From Pedobacter sp. KBW06 (GTDB lineage: Bacteria > Bacteroidota > Bacteroidia > Sphingobacteriales > Sphingobacteriaceae): DNA of 64,000 nt. Shown here piece after piece: positions 45,655 to 55,250 of the stretch (position 1 is its first letter; each line of letters opens with the position of its first letter). A program made the position numbers and the translations under genes. The stretch covers positions 1,126,972 through 1,190,971 of the forward strand of contig NZ_QAJL01000003.1 of NCBI RefSeq assembly GCF_003852525.1, given 5' to 3'. A model generated the notes under the pieces. It was not told the origin of the DNA and made no database searches. It worked only from the letters and a program-made list of their open reading frames with translations.

Positions 45655-47118
45655 TTATAATGTGATAGGGTATCCGATATAAGAGCAAACCTTAAGTCCA
45701 TCGCCATCAACTGCATTTCCCCGTTGCATTCGGTAATCCATCGTGGCCGAAGCACTTACCGGATTCTGGCAATTTATCACCCAGTTTTTACCGGATCCTG
45801 TGATGCCCAAGACACTATTGCCTGATACTTTATAAGCATTTCCTCTTGAATTGCTATAGACGGATTGCGTAACAGCTTTGTCGTAGGTAATCAAAACCGA
45901 GCTACCTGACCTTATGACATTTATAATTTTAGCAGGAAGTAAATCATTAGCTGGATTTGAAACTATCGGATTCTTTTTATAAATATTAATCAATCCGCTA
46001 TCTGGATTAAAACTGAAATCATCAGCACCACTTACTGTAATTGTGCTTATTGTCCCTCCCTTTAAAACCAGAGACATATCCCTCAACCTATTCCGCTCGG
46101 AAACATTAGAAAGATCCAGTGTTACAACCAATTCCCGACCGCTCAGGGTCTGGTTCTTTAGCGCCAAATCCTTCACCTCACAGTATTCGGAAAATTCCTG
46201 CATACCAGCCATCCATACTGTATCAGTATTTCCGGGATGGTTTTTAATATACTGGATTAAATTTTTCCATTGATCGAAGGTATCACTGTTTGCATCTTTT
46301 AAACCGTGTGAAAACCAATGTCCAATATAATTCGCTGCCCCATCCTGACTTCCGGTAATCACTGTATTTACCAGATCTTTTATCGCGTCAAGATCTCCCG
46401 GATTTCCCTCTCCGGTATAGAGCCTGTTAAAAAGCAGTTTATCTCGTCTAAAATTTCCAGCATTGAGTTTCCCTCCCCAGTACACTCCATAAGTATCTGC
46501 GGTAGCTCCTTCAAAATCATCTCTTGCAGGATCACCAAATGAGCTGCCCACCATGAGATAACCAAGGTTCGGTGCAGTATTCGCATAACCTTCATCAACC
46601 GTCGGGATAACAAATGTTCTATGTCTCCAGCCTGTTTCATTAAAGGTGATGCGTTCATTCTCTTTTACCTGGAAGAGTTTATCATAGCCGGAATGCGCAT
46701 GACTATGATTAGACAAGTCAAACCCACCGGCAATAATTTCCTTATACTGCGCCCAGCTTGTGAGGTAGTCATTTCCTGCACCTCCCGTTTTGGGTGTTGC
46801 CGTATTGAAAGCAAAAGTCATTTTGTAGGTTACTGCTTTGCCCGCGCCATCAGTATACCTGACACCAGGATAAATTACCCCGTCTGCAGCAGCAATACCA
46901 CCTTTAAGATAGGCATAGCCGATGGTGTAATCCTCCACAAAACCATCGTCCTTTGCCATAATAAATCCTGACTTTTTATTGTACTTTAATACTGAAAAAT
47001 CAACTGAAGGATTACTAAATCCTTCATTAAGCGTAATTTTAATTTCCACTTTTTTTGAAGGATCAGGAGGCGTTATTCCTCCCGATTTCCTTAAATTCCG
47101 GCCTTTAATTCTTACCAT
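45655..47118 (-). CDS. Tail protein with NodB-like polysaccharide deacetylase domain
   Basis: 487 residues. FIMAKDDGF gives the catalytic/metal Asp pair at 57-58 and SNHSHAHS gives the HxxxH metal site at 138-142, the first two motifs of carbohydrate esterase family 4. The later part has beta-sandwich repeats (STITVSGADDFSFN; NVIRSGSSVLITYDKAVT). It has no signal peptide and lies in the tail operon between two fibres, so it is probably a virion deacetylase that strips acetyl groups from surface glycans. Later CE4 motifs are less clear. Confidence 0.72.
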   Translation of the reverse strand: MVRIKGRNLRKSGGITPPDPSKKVEIKITLNEGFSNPSVDFSVLKYNKKSGFIMAKDDGFVEDYTIGYAYLKGGIAAADGVIYPGVRYTDGAGKAVTYKMTFAFNTATPKTGGAGNDYLTSWAQYKEIIAGGFDLSNHSHAHSGYDKLFQVKENERITFNETGWRHRTFVIPTVDEGYANTAPNLGYLMVGSSFGDPARDDFEGATADTYGVYWGGKLNAGNFRRDKLLFNRLYTGEGNPGDLDAIKDLVNTVITGSQDGAANYIGHWFSHGLKDANSDTFDQWKNLIQYIKNHPGNTDTVWMAGMQEFSEYCEVKDLALKNQTLSGRELVVTLDLSNVSERNRLRDMSLVLKGGTISTITVSGADDFSFNPDSGLINIYKKNPIVSNPANDLLPAKIINVIRSGSSVLITYDKAVTQSVYSNSRGNAYKVSGNSVLGITGSGKNWVINCQNPVSASATMDYRMQRGNAVDGDGLKVCSYIGYPITL

Positions 47119-47120
47119 AA

Positions 47121-48782
47121 TTATTCTACCGTTAAGCCTGACTGAACAACATTAACCAAATGCTGACCAGGCGTATCTGTATACACTTTCACATATAAAT
47201 CCGATGCGGGTTGTACCCCTGTATTCAAGATTGTCCATGACGTTCCGGCATCCGTACTATATTCCGAATAGATATTGATTCCATCAGCTCTCATCCTGGC
47301 TTTTGACTGCGTAGAGATCGGCAATGATGGGCTGATCGGATATTGTCCGTTTTTCCCGCCAATTATTCTATTATTGTCAATCCCCTGAATTCTAAAGGAC
47401 ATCGAAGCATTAGATTCCCTTGAAGCCCCCACAGATAAACCTAAAAAGATACCATTTGAAGTCTGAGCATTTGGTGCAGCCAAATCAAACATAACAAAGC
47501 CAGATCCGCCAGCCTGCAATCTTACTGAAGAGGAAGCCCAGGCATAGTTATCATTGTCGCCCGCTATGGAAATCAGACTGTTACCATTGATCGTAAGCGC
47601 AGCAGCTTCTCTCCAGGTGGTTACCGGAATTGTTGCAGCTAAAGCAACAGTAAACGGAGCACTATTATATAGTGTAGCAGAGTTGTTATTAATACCCGGA
47701 ACAGCTTTCACTCTGACTCCGATTTCGCCAATTGCTTTGGCAACATTTCCCACATAATATGGCTTCTCAGCTACCGTGCTCCATGAAGTCCCTGCATTTA
47801 AAGTGATTTCGTAGTTCGAAGGAATTGAAAATCCCGGACTATAGGTCCAGTTAAACAAATCTGCCGTATTATCAGTCACCGGGTTAACAGGAGCTGATGG
47901 CGTATCCAGAGTTTTACTAAAAGCTGTATTGTTAAACAAGGTTGCCGACACCGTTCTGCCAGCTTCAGCTTTTATCCTGACCCCTACCTGGCCAATCGCC
48001 TTGTTCAGATTGCCAATCAGAACCGGTTTCGCTGTTGCCGGCGAATAAGTATTCCCTCCGTCAATGGTATATTCATAATTACCAATGCTCTGGTAACCGG
48101 CTGAATTGGTCCAATCAAAGGTGTTTGTATTGTCATTTACCACACCAGAAGTTGGTGCAGGAGGTGTAATGTCTCCTGTTAATAAGGTTGTTTTTGATCC
48201 TGAAGACCAATTTCCGGGCGCAAATCCTGATGCCATTGCTCTCACCCGATAATAATAAGTTGTATTCGCAATTAAATCAGATTCAGAAAAACTCAATAAA
48301 GATCCGTTATAAACCATAACAGCATTATTAAAAAACTCATTTTCAGACCTCTGTACGAAATAAAACTGAGCATCGGTAATTCCGGTCCAACTTAACGGTA
48401 TTGAATTCACTGAAGCTGTCCCCAGCGTTAATAATGTATTTCCCAGCTTCTCCAGTGTGCCCGATGGTATCGGTCCCCAGGAAAATCCAGCGAGTCCACC
48501 CCCATAGAGGATTTTTTCAATACCGGCTTGAAATCCTGGTAAAGACTTAAGATATTCCTCAGCACTTGCCTGCCCTCCGGAACCATTCAAAACAAATGGA
48601 TCAGCTTCTGTGCCCGAACCTTTAAGCCCTGCAAAAAAGAGGTCAGGTAATTTTGTAAGCAACACTTTACCATCTGGATCAAACCCGTCATATATTTCAT
48701 TTATTGCTGCTTTGAAAGCATTGTACTCTTGCGCGCTGTGCGTATGCCCCGACTGCTTGTCGGGCGTTGTTATTTTTGCCAT
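47121..48782 (-). CDS. Tail fibre with FN3 and tandem beta-sandwich repeats
   Basis: 553 residues starting MAKITTPDKQSGHTHSAQEYNA; the ATG overlaps the stop of the distal-tail gene by one base (TAATG). An FN3-like domain (about 115-205) is followed by two tandem repeats of about 85 residues, each with a DxTxxFxWT-x-GxxxxxNYE core and an IG-(Q/E)-(V/I)GVR(I/V)KA strand, then a C-terminal beta-rich domain (about 390-553). Likely a receptor-binding fibre or its stalk. Confidence 0.7.
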   Translation of the reverse strand: MAKITTPDKQSGHTHSAQEYNAFKAAINEIYDGFDPDGKVLLTKLPDLFFAGLKGSGTEADPFVLNGSGGQASAEEYLKSLPGFQAGIEKILYGGGLAGFSWGPIPSGTLEKLGNTLLTLGTASVNSIPLSWTGITDAQFYFVQRSENEFFNNAVMVYNGSLLSFSESDLIANTTYYYRVRAMASGFAPGNWSSGSKTTLLTGDITPPAPTSGVVNDNTNTFDWTNSAGYQSIGNYEYTIDGGNTYSPATAKPVLIGNLNKAIGQVGVRIKAEAGRTVSATLFNNTAFSKTLDTPSAPVNPVTDNTADLFNWTYSPGFSIPSNYEITLNAGTSWSTVAEKPYYVGNVAKAIGEIGVRVKAVPGINNNSATLYNSAPFTVALAATIPVTTWREAAALTINGNSLISIAGDNDNYAWASSSVRLQAGGSGFVMFDLAAPNAQTSNGIFLGLSVGASRESNASMSFRIQGIDNNRIIGGKNGQYPISPSLPISTQSKARMRADGINIYSEYSTDAGTSWTILNTGVQPASDLYVKVYTDTPGQHLVNVVQSGLTVE

Positions 48783-49963
48783 TATAATAAGTTGTAAGAA
48801 AAGGTGAATGGAAATACATTATTTATGGGTTGATCTCTGGAAATGATTTTCATAAATGCCTCAGAGCTATTGCCATTGCTATCTCTGGCTGTTAATTTCA
48901 AGTGGTAGACACCTCGATGATCAATGCCCTTTGCCAAGGGAAACAGCGTATCCCCATTAAGAATACTGAGCGGTAATCCGGATGGCTCGGTATAGGCCAG
49001 CTCCCATAAAACAGAAACAATTAAAGCTCCACTTCTTGGAGTTACTGAAGCAGATGTAATCAGTATTTGGTTTATTGCCGAGTCCAGAGTATAATCATTA
49101 CCTGCATTTACTATTGGTGGCAGGGGGGCCAATGCTTCCACATTGCCCCCGGTGATTTTACATTCCAGCATCCCGGTCATCCTGTTGGCCTGACTGAATA
49201 CATTCGTAACCTTAAAGCCGTCTTTGACAAAAAAACTAAACGGAGTTCCTCTTTCAGGCACAAAAACCCTCATTCCAGGTGCCGCAAACAAAGCAGACAA
49301 CGAACTTATTTTATTCTTGAAATCGATCAAACCTGACTGGTCAATAAATATTTTAAGGTTCAACTCGTTTGTTTCTGTTTTTGTAACAGCATAGCCCTCT
49401 TTGCCCCAAACACTCACCGTTTGAGATTTAGGGGCAGCCCTATTAAATTGTCTTCCATTAGAGGAAACCAATACACCACCCAATTCCTTAAAGCTAATTC
49501 CGTCTATACCATAAGATGCCCCATTGGCGACAGGAAGTACACCATTCATTTCAACTATCGGTTCGCGAAAGCTAAAAGAAATTTTCAGCGCATGGTCTCC
49601 TAAAAAATTACCCAATACCGGTTCATTTACATAAACCTGATAGGTTCCCCATTTGCATGTTAGAGGAACGAGATCTGTAAAACCATCAATCTGTTTAAAC
49701 AAGGACTTAGCTTTATTCTGACAATCTGTTTTACCCGAGCCGTAGATATAACCATTTAATGAAATGCTTCTTCCTCCAAACTGAATTTCCGATGCAGAAA
49801 CATAAGGCTCTATACTGTGTTCATCTCCCCAGCTATGGAATGTCTTTCCGATTCGGGCCGGCATATCAAAGCATCCTGTTAAAGCAATATTACTTTCATT
49901 TTGCTTTCCGGCGATGAATCCGAAACTCCCAAGATCTATATTATTTAATTTGTATGTGTTCAT
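48782..49963 (-). CDS. Distal-tail-like protein, copy A, with C-terminal Ig/PKD-like extension
   Basis: 393 residues. The first about 280 are homologous to copy B at 39694-40599. The remaining about 110 form a PKD/Ig-like domain (PPIVNAGNDYTLDSAINQI, GVYHLKLTARDSNGNSSEA) absent from copy B. It follows the tape measure gene by one base, the usual place of a distal tail protein, and its stop overlaps the next fibre gene. The extension may dock the fibre cassette that comes next; this is inference. Confidence 0.75.
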   Translation of the reverse strand: MNTYKLNNIDLGSFGFIAGKQNESNIALTGCFDMPARIGKTFHSWGDEHSIEPYVSASEIQFGGRSISLNGYIYGSGKTDCQNKAKSLFKQIDGFTDLVPLTCKWGTYQVYVNEPVLGNFLGDHALKISFSFREPIVEMNGVLPVANGASYGIDGISFKELGGVLVSSNGRQFNRAAPKSQTVSVWGKEGYAVTKTETNELNLKIFIDQSGLIDFKNKISSLSALFAAPGMRVFVPERGTPFSFFVKDGFKVTNVFSQANRMTGMLECKITGGNVEALAPLPPIVNAGNDYTLDSAINQILITSASVTPRSGALIVSVLWELAYTEPSGLPLSILNGDTLFPLAKGIDHRGVYHLKLTARDSNGNSSEAFMKIISRDQPINNVFPFTFSYNLL

Positions 49964-49964
49964 A

Positions 49965-52900
49965 TTATCCTAATGATCTGGTTCCCATTGATGGCTGAGT
50001 ATTCACGATGATCTGATCCAGTTTACCCGAAATTCCATCTGTATTGTTCGCTGTTCTGTAGGTATTTGACTCGATCTTTAAAGCGACATCAAAGTTTGAC
50101 CTGGCTACATTCAATAGCTCCATCGCATTTACTCCAACGGTATTTACCACCGCATTTCTCTCCATAGATAAAGTAACAAGCTGCTTTGTCAGGTCAAATT
50201 GTCCCCTCCATAATCCGGTAAGCACACCTGCAGTCTCTTCAGTTATTTCTCTTTTTATACTGCTTGCCCCGGTTAATCCTGATGGACCTGCACCACCACT
50301 GGAAGGATCCCTGCCAGTGATTTTTTTAAGGGCCTCATATTCTTTTGCCGCATTTGCCATGGAATTGTTAAAGATGCCTTCCAGCTCTGAAATCTCCGTA
50401 TCGGTTAACTCTTCCCCGCTTACTCCTCTTTTTGCAAACTCCTTATAGAAATTCTCCATAGCTCCGGCAAGAATCTTGTTCTTAAAAATACTTAGGGCGG
50501 CATCATCCATCGTTTGTTTAAAGAAATCAGCAAGATCCTGAGCACCTGTCTTCCCATCTTTAAACATTCCCAAAAGACTGTTTGTGAGGTTATCCGAATT
50601 CGTTCCGGTGAATATCTCATTGGTCTGTTTAGCTAAATCAGCAATTGCCTTTTCCGCATCAAAACCTTTCTGTTCCAGTTCCTTTAACCTTTCTACCAAT
50701 GCTTTGGCATCTCCTTCCAATTTCCCCTGGGAAAGCAATTGGCTTAGCTGTCCGTAGTCTTTGCCTTCCAGACTTTCATAAGTCTTTACGACTTTGGCTT
50801 TCCTGAACCAGGTCCCGTGTTTATAGGTTTCACTGGCGATACTGCTCATTCCACTAAGCTTGCCCATGATCTCCTCAGACTCCTGTTTCCAGCCAGCCAT
50901 CTGATCCTGACGGATTTTAAGCTCATCTTTTATCCCATTCAGCGCTGTTTTATTATCACGAACGCGTTGTAAAGCCCGTTCTTTCAAAGAATCCTGATAT
51001 TCCCGCTCTCCTTTGATTGCGTTTGAATAAAAGTCGGCAACTTCCTTTTTGGCCTTTTCGTTCATTTCCCGAACGCGTTTACCAATCGAGAATAATGTTC
51101 CAACTGCTTTTATTGCAGAACCTACAATTTTTGCCGGATCTCCCGACACGATGGATCCCGCAAGATCTCCCGCGGCTCCTGCAAGCTGACCGATCGTATC
51201 CATGGTATAACCAGCTTCTGTATCTACTCCTCCCAATGCCTGAGACATGGTTGAAGCTGCATCAGAAGCCAGACCTAAACCAGTAGACAAACCCTGTAAA
51301 GCTTTATTATCCTTCAGGCTGTTCATGAAACCTTTTAAGCCCCCGGCGTTGAGGTCATTTATTTTTGATTGGACCTCAGTCAGCTCGGTGTTAAGCGTCT
51401 CTATTTCCTTATTATTACCCGTATCATTTTTATCCTTCCTGCTCTGACGATCGGTCAGATTTGTATTGATAACCCCTTTTCTTTTTTCAAGCTCTTTTAT
51501 ATTGGATTTATTAACACCAAAGTTCAAACGACCATCAAGCCCATCCAGTTGGGTTTGAATCCCAGTTTTAACAGAGGTAGAGAGATTCGGATCGTTCAGC
51601 AGCGAACGCATAATCACCATTTGCTTTTTGATCTGTTCTCTCGTTAAAATCAGCGTATCTTCACTTAATTTTTTATAGATCTCGCTTTTTTGAAAGGCTT
51701 CCTCTTTTGTAGCATTAATCGACGCATCACGTATATTTTCTAAGTTTTTATACTGCTCAGCAGTTACCGCACCATTCTGATCTTTTGTAAGGGCATCTAC
51801 TTGAGCTTGATATTCATCTTTAGCATCCTGTTCTTTCTGAGCAAATGTTTTTGAAGCATTATAAGCCTGCTCAAAACTTGCTGCGTCTTTTGCTTTTTGC
51901 TCCGCTCTATATGCCTCCAAATCGGAAGACATCTCTTTTAACCGATCACGTTGTTGACTGGTTTGTTTGTCTTCAGGTGTCTGATTAATTTCGTCAATCT
52001 TAGATTGAAGTAATGCACCGTAATTCTTATGGTACTTCAATTCCACCTTAAATCTCTCATCTGCTGCTTTCTCACCCACAAGCGACTTATATATCTCATA
52101 AGCAGCATACATAGACTTTTGCACCTCTAATTGCTCTTTTACCCGCGCCGTTTCATTCGCATATTCCTGATTTTTTTTCGCCAGATCAAAGGCAGATTTC
52201 AGATCAATTTTTTTCTTTACATTATCTGGATTCTTATTATAAGCTATCAAAGCTTTATTCAAAGCGTCGTACTCCTTTTCGATAGCTTTCAGTTTTTGCT
52301 GATCATCACTTAGGGTCGAATTGAATTTATCACTGAAAGCAGCAATCTGACTGTCCATAGCAGCAGATCTATTTTCTTTATCCTCCTTAGTATCAACCTT
52401 CCCGGCATTTGGGTTTTTACCAGTTATCTTTGCCTTTTGCTTCTCCAACCTCCGAATTTCTGTCTCAATGACTTTAAGTTCCTTATTATTTGTTACACTC
52501 GGCTTAAGCAGATTTTGCTTCTGGATTTTATCGTCAATATCCCCTAAAGAATTCGGGACAATTGTTTTCTCAGTTATTTCCCTAATTTTTCCACCCGCAT
52601 AATCCAACTGCTTATTTAATGTAAATAGCGAATACTGGCTAAATGAAAGCCCCAGTTCTCCTGACTTATTAAAAATTTCTGTCATTTTAGTCGAAGCCTC
52701 AGTCAAATGTCCATTTAGCGGAAAAAAAGGATCACCCGTTAGCTGAGCTTTCATCTCAGCAGAACTACCCGTCATTTCCAACAACAAATCTTTCTGCTCC
52801 GTTAATCTGTCTTTCTGTTGTCCATAATGCTCGAGCTTTTGAGCGTCGTTCATAAGGGACACTTTATATGCCTCCTGTTGCTCTTCAAAAGTGCTACCTA

Positions 52901-54458
52901 ATGTTTTTAATTCCCAGTTCGCGATTTCAAGGTCCTCTTTTACCCGCCTGATATCTTCCTTCAATTTATTACTAATGCCCTTTGTAAAAATCGACTTTTT
53001 AGCAGCAAGAGCTACGGTCTTTTCATACCCTTTTAGTTCTTCATTTAGTCTAAATACCTTATCCCTAGCCTCGTCATATCTCTTACCAGTAGCCGCAACA
53101 TTGTTCTTGTCATTCTCTTCATTGAGCATCTTTTGAGCATCTGCAACACTCATCTTCAGATAAGCCTCTTTTGTCAGATTCTTTAAGCGCTCAGGATACA
53201 ATGACTGTAATTCCTTATAAGCCTTACTCTGTTGAAATTCTGTTGCATTCTGATCCTGAAGTACCGCATTTAACCCTCCCACCTTCGATTTCAGGTTATC
53301 AGCATCTTGAGCAGCTTTTTCACTGGCGGCATTCAACCTACTTTGAGCTTGTTCATAAGTACTTACGGTATTAGCAAGACTATACATTACTGCAATCAAG
53401 CCGGCTATAGCAACCGCAGTAAGTACGTATGGGTTAGACAGCATCGTTGCATTTAATACCCTTTGTACTGCGGTCACCATAACTGTCCAATAGTATTGCA
53501 GCTTAAACGCTCTAGTCACCCCCGCAGTAACCTCAACAGCAGTCAGCTGAAGCAGAGAAGTCAGCATTACTGCCGCCCGGTAAACCCCATAAACAGCAAC
53601 CAACTCGCCAAGAACTTCGATAACTTTTTCATAATTTTCAACCAGGCTGATTGCGGTTGAAATTGCTCCGCTAAAAAAACCTTCTCCATCTTGTCCCAAG
53701 GAATTCAACATCGCATTCCAGGCTCCACTCAGTGTCTCCAGCTGCCCCCCCAATGTTCCTGACTGCGCTTCCATAGCACCATAAAACGTTCCCCCGGCAG
53801 CAGTCAGATTCTGAAAAGCCTGCTCTACCTGCGGGAATCCAACCTGTCCTGCAGCAACAAGCCCGGAAATCCTTTCTTTTCCAACGCCCATCACTTTCGC
53901 CAATTCTTCATAAATGGGAATCCCTTTGCTGGCGAGCTGACTGATATCTGACTTAGAAGCGGAGCCTGCTTTTTTCATGTTACCATACACTGCGGCCAGA
54001 TCTGCGAGGGGGACAGAAGCACCCGAAGCCACTTCTCCCAGCGTCTTCAATTCATCAACAACATCTTTTGTTGTCGATCCGTAACTCAGCAATTGTTTTG
54101 CTGCATCTCCTGACTCCTTTAAACTAAAGGGTGTCTTCCCTGCAAAAGAACCCAAGCCTCCCATTAAGTCATCAGCAGCAGCTTTATTTTTAAGTATGGT
54201 AGAAAATGAAAGCTCCAGTTGCTGGTATTCATTTCTCACCTGAACCATCGCTTTGACAAACTCAGCCATATTCTCCAGGGAGAAAATCTTGTTGGTAAAA
54301 TCGGCTGCTTTTTTTCCAAAGGTTTCCAATTCCCCATTCTGATTGGTGATCTGATCTGTCATAGATCCAATATTCACTTCCATACGTCCTATGGCCGCCT
54401 GGAACTGTGAATCGTCCAGTGTACTTCTAAAATTTAAATTTCCCTCTGCTGTGCTCAT
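49965..54458 (-). CDS. Tail tape measure protein
   Basis: 1497 residues, the longest gene of the region. The N-terminus has the tape-measure domain (LEGFGKKAADFTNKIFSLENMAEF-like start; SFAGKTPFSLKESGDAAKQLLSYG; LASKGIPIYEELAKVMGV). Hydrophobic segments near 270-365 (VLGELVAVYGVYRAAVMLTS; VLTAVAIAGLIAVMYSLAN) may insert into the target membrane. Then come long coiled coils to the end. Its length sets the length of a non-contractile tail. It lies directly after the tail assembly chaperone frames. Confidence 0.93.
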   Translation of the reverse strand: MSTAEGNLNFRSTLDDSQFQAAIGRMEVNIGSMTDQITNQNGELETFGKKAADFTNKIFSLENMAEFVKAMVQVRNEYQQLELSFSTILKNKAAADDLMGGLGSFAGKTPFSLKESGDAAKQLLSYGSTTKDVVDELKTLGEVASGASVPLADLAAVYGNMKKAGSASKSDISQLASKGIPIYEELAKVMGVGKERISGLVAAGQVGFPQVEQAFQNLTAAGGTFYGAMEAQSGTLGGQLETLSGAWNAMLNSLGQDGEGFFSGAISTAISLVENYEKVIEVLGELVAVYGVYRAAVMLTSLLQLTAVEVTAGVTRAFKLQYYWTVMVTAVQRVLNATMLSNPYVLTAVAIAGLIAVMYSLANTVSTYEQAQSRLNAASEKAAQDADNLKSKVGGLNAVLQDQNATEFQQSKAYKELQSLYPERLKNLTKEAYLKMSVADAQKMLNEENDKNNVAATGKRYDEARDKVFRLNEELKGYEKTVALAAKKSIFTKGISNKLKEDIRRVKEDLEIANWELKTLGSTFEEQQEAYKVSLMNDAQKLEHYGQQKDRLTEQKDLLLEMTGSSAEMKAQLTGDPFFPLNGHLTEASTKMTEIFNKSGELGLSFSQYSLFTLNKQLDYAGGKIREITEKTIVPNSLGDIDDKIQKQNLLKPSVTNNKELKVIETEIRRLEKQKAKITGKNPNAGKVDTKEDKENRSAAMDSQIAAFSDKFNSTLSDDQQKLKAIEKEYDALNKALIAYNKNPDNVKKKIDLKSAFDLAKKNQEYANETARVKEQLEVQKSMYAAYEIYKSLVGEKAADERFKVELKYHKNYGALLQSKIDEINQTPEDKQTSQQRDRLKEMSSDLEAYRAEQKAKDAASFEQAYNASKTFAQKEQDAKDEYQAQVDALTKDQNGAVTAEQYKNLENIRDASINATKEEAFQKSEIYKKLSEDTLILTREQIKKQMVIMRSLLNDPNLSTSVKTGIQTQLDGLDGRLNFGVNKSNIKELEKRKGVINTNLTDRQSRKDKNDTGNNKEIETLNTELTEVQSKINDLNAGGLKGFMNSLKDNKALQGLSTGLGLASDAASTMSQALGGVDTEAGYTMDTIGQLAGAAGDLAGSIVSGDPAKIVGSAIKAVGTLFSIGKRVREMNEKAKKEVADFYSNAIKGEREYQDSLKERALQRVRDNKTALNGIKDELKIRQDQMAGWKQESEEIMGKLSGMSSIASETYKHGTWFRKAKVVKTYESLEGKDYGQLSQLLSQGKLEGDAKALVERLKELEQKGFDAEKAIADLAKQTNEIFTGTNSDNLTNSLLGMFKDGKTGAQDLADFFKQTMDDAALSIFKNKILAGAMENFYKEFAKRGVSGEELTDTEISELEGIFNNSMANAAKEYEALKKITGRDPSSGGAGPSGLTGASSIKREITEETAGVLTGLWRGQFDLTKQLVTLSMERNAVVNTVGVNAMELLNVARSNFDVALKIESNTYRTANNTDGISGKLDQIIVNTQPSMGTRSLG

Positions 54459-54459
54459 G

Positions 54460-54816
54460 TTAATATCCTTGTTTTCTTAATTCTAATTCTTCTTCTTCAG
54501 GAGAAATGACCTCATCCTCCTCTTTTTTATCGGTATCTATTCCAGGTATGGTGGCCAGATCCATCGTAAAATTCACCCAGCTCATGCCCCATAAAACCTC
54601 TGCTCTGCTGCATTTAAAATATTTTCGGTAACTCCCGAGTAAACTCCAGGGGCTATCAACTCCCCTGGCATCTTTAGGCTCATCTTGAACTATTCCTGTT
54701 CCGGAGCAGGATTCGCAGCCGGCTCCTCCACATTCAGCACACTTGCGCCGCTGATCAAGACGATAGAATTCATAAAACTTGTCACACCGGCCTGGCTCAG
54801 CGAAGCATCCAGAATT
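54460..54816 (-). CDS. Overlapping -1 frame of the tail assembly chaperone (GT-type extension) with zinc-ribbon motif
   Basis: A 118-codon stretch open from just after a TAA at 54817-54819 to a stop at 54460-54462, in the -1 frame relative to the upstream gene, overlapping its last 127 bases. It has no ATG, GTG or TTG ahead of the conserved-looking part, so it is probably made by -1 frameshifting as in lambda gpG-T. It encodes CAECGGAGCESCSGTG (four Cys, DnaJ-type CxxCxGxG pattern), then KYFKCSRAEVLWGMSWVNF and an acidic tail ending two bases before the tape measure start. A single T-TTT site at 54774-54777 is a possible slip point; no full canonical heptamer is seen. Confidence 0.68.
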   Translation of the reverse strand, partial: NSGCFAEPGRCDKFYEFYRLDQRRKCAECGGAGCESCSGTGIVQDEPKDARGVDSPWSLLGSYRKYFKCSRAEVLWGMSWVNFTMDLATIPGIDTDKKEEDEVISPEEEELELRKQGY

Positions 54817-55199
54817 TTAAGAAACTGCTGGTCATCCATCCATCGAAGACTGCGCAGCAGCTTCCTGGAGGGCTCCTTTTCTGTATTCTGAATACAAACC
54901 CCAACCACATAGATAAAGTCGTCCGTATGCTTCTGTATCGCCTCCCAGGCTTTGGTCAGGTTCATCTTTCCATTCTGAAAAATGTCTTTAGGAAGGTTCA
55001 CTGCCACCGCAGAAACCCGATACCGGTTTCCCACTAAAATCGGACTGATCTTAAACACTTTCTTCGACTTCAAAAAGCCCTTTTTCATAAGGAGTTTCTG
55101 CAGTCTGCCAGCAGGTTTGATCTCGATCTCAATAGTTTTATCCTTCTGGGTTAAAGCCTCGCCGACTTTCCTCAATAACTCTTGTTCTTTCATCTTCAA
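54690..55199 (-). CDS. Tail assembly chaperone (G-type product)
   Basis: 169 residues, between the tail tube gene and the tape measure, the place of gpG in long-tailed siphophages. A charged N-terminal part (EQELLRKVGEALTQKDKTIEIEIKPAGRL) precedes a helical core (DFIYVVGVCIQNTEKEPSRKLL; MDDQQFLKILDASLSQAG) and a Pro/Glu tail. Its 3' end overlaps an open -1 frame that runs to the tape measure start. Family assignment is by synteny and by the overlapping frame. Confidence 0.72.
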   Translation of the reverse strand: MKMKEQELLRKVGEALTQKDKTIEIEIKPAGRLQKLLMKKGFLKSKKVFKISPILVGNRYRVSAVAVNLPKDIFQNGKMNLTKAWEAIQKHTDDFIYVVGVCIQNTEKEPSRKLLRSLRWMDDQQFLKILDASLSQAGVTSFMNSIVLISGASVLNVEEPAANPAPEQE

Positions 55200-55250
55200 T
55201 GTGTAAAGAGGGCGCCCCTGGGCACCCTCATTGTTAAACTAAACTGTACC

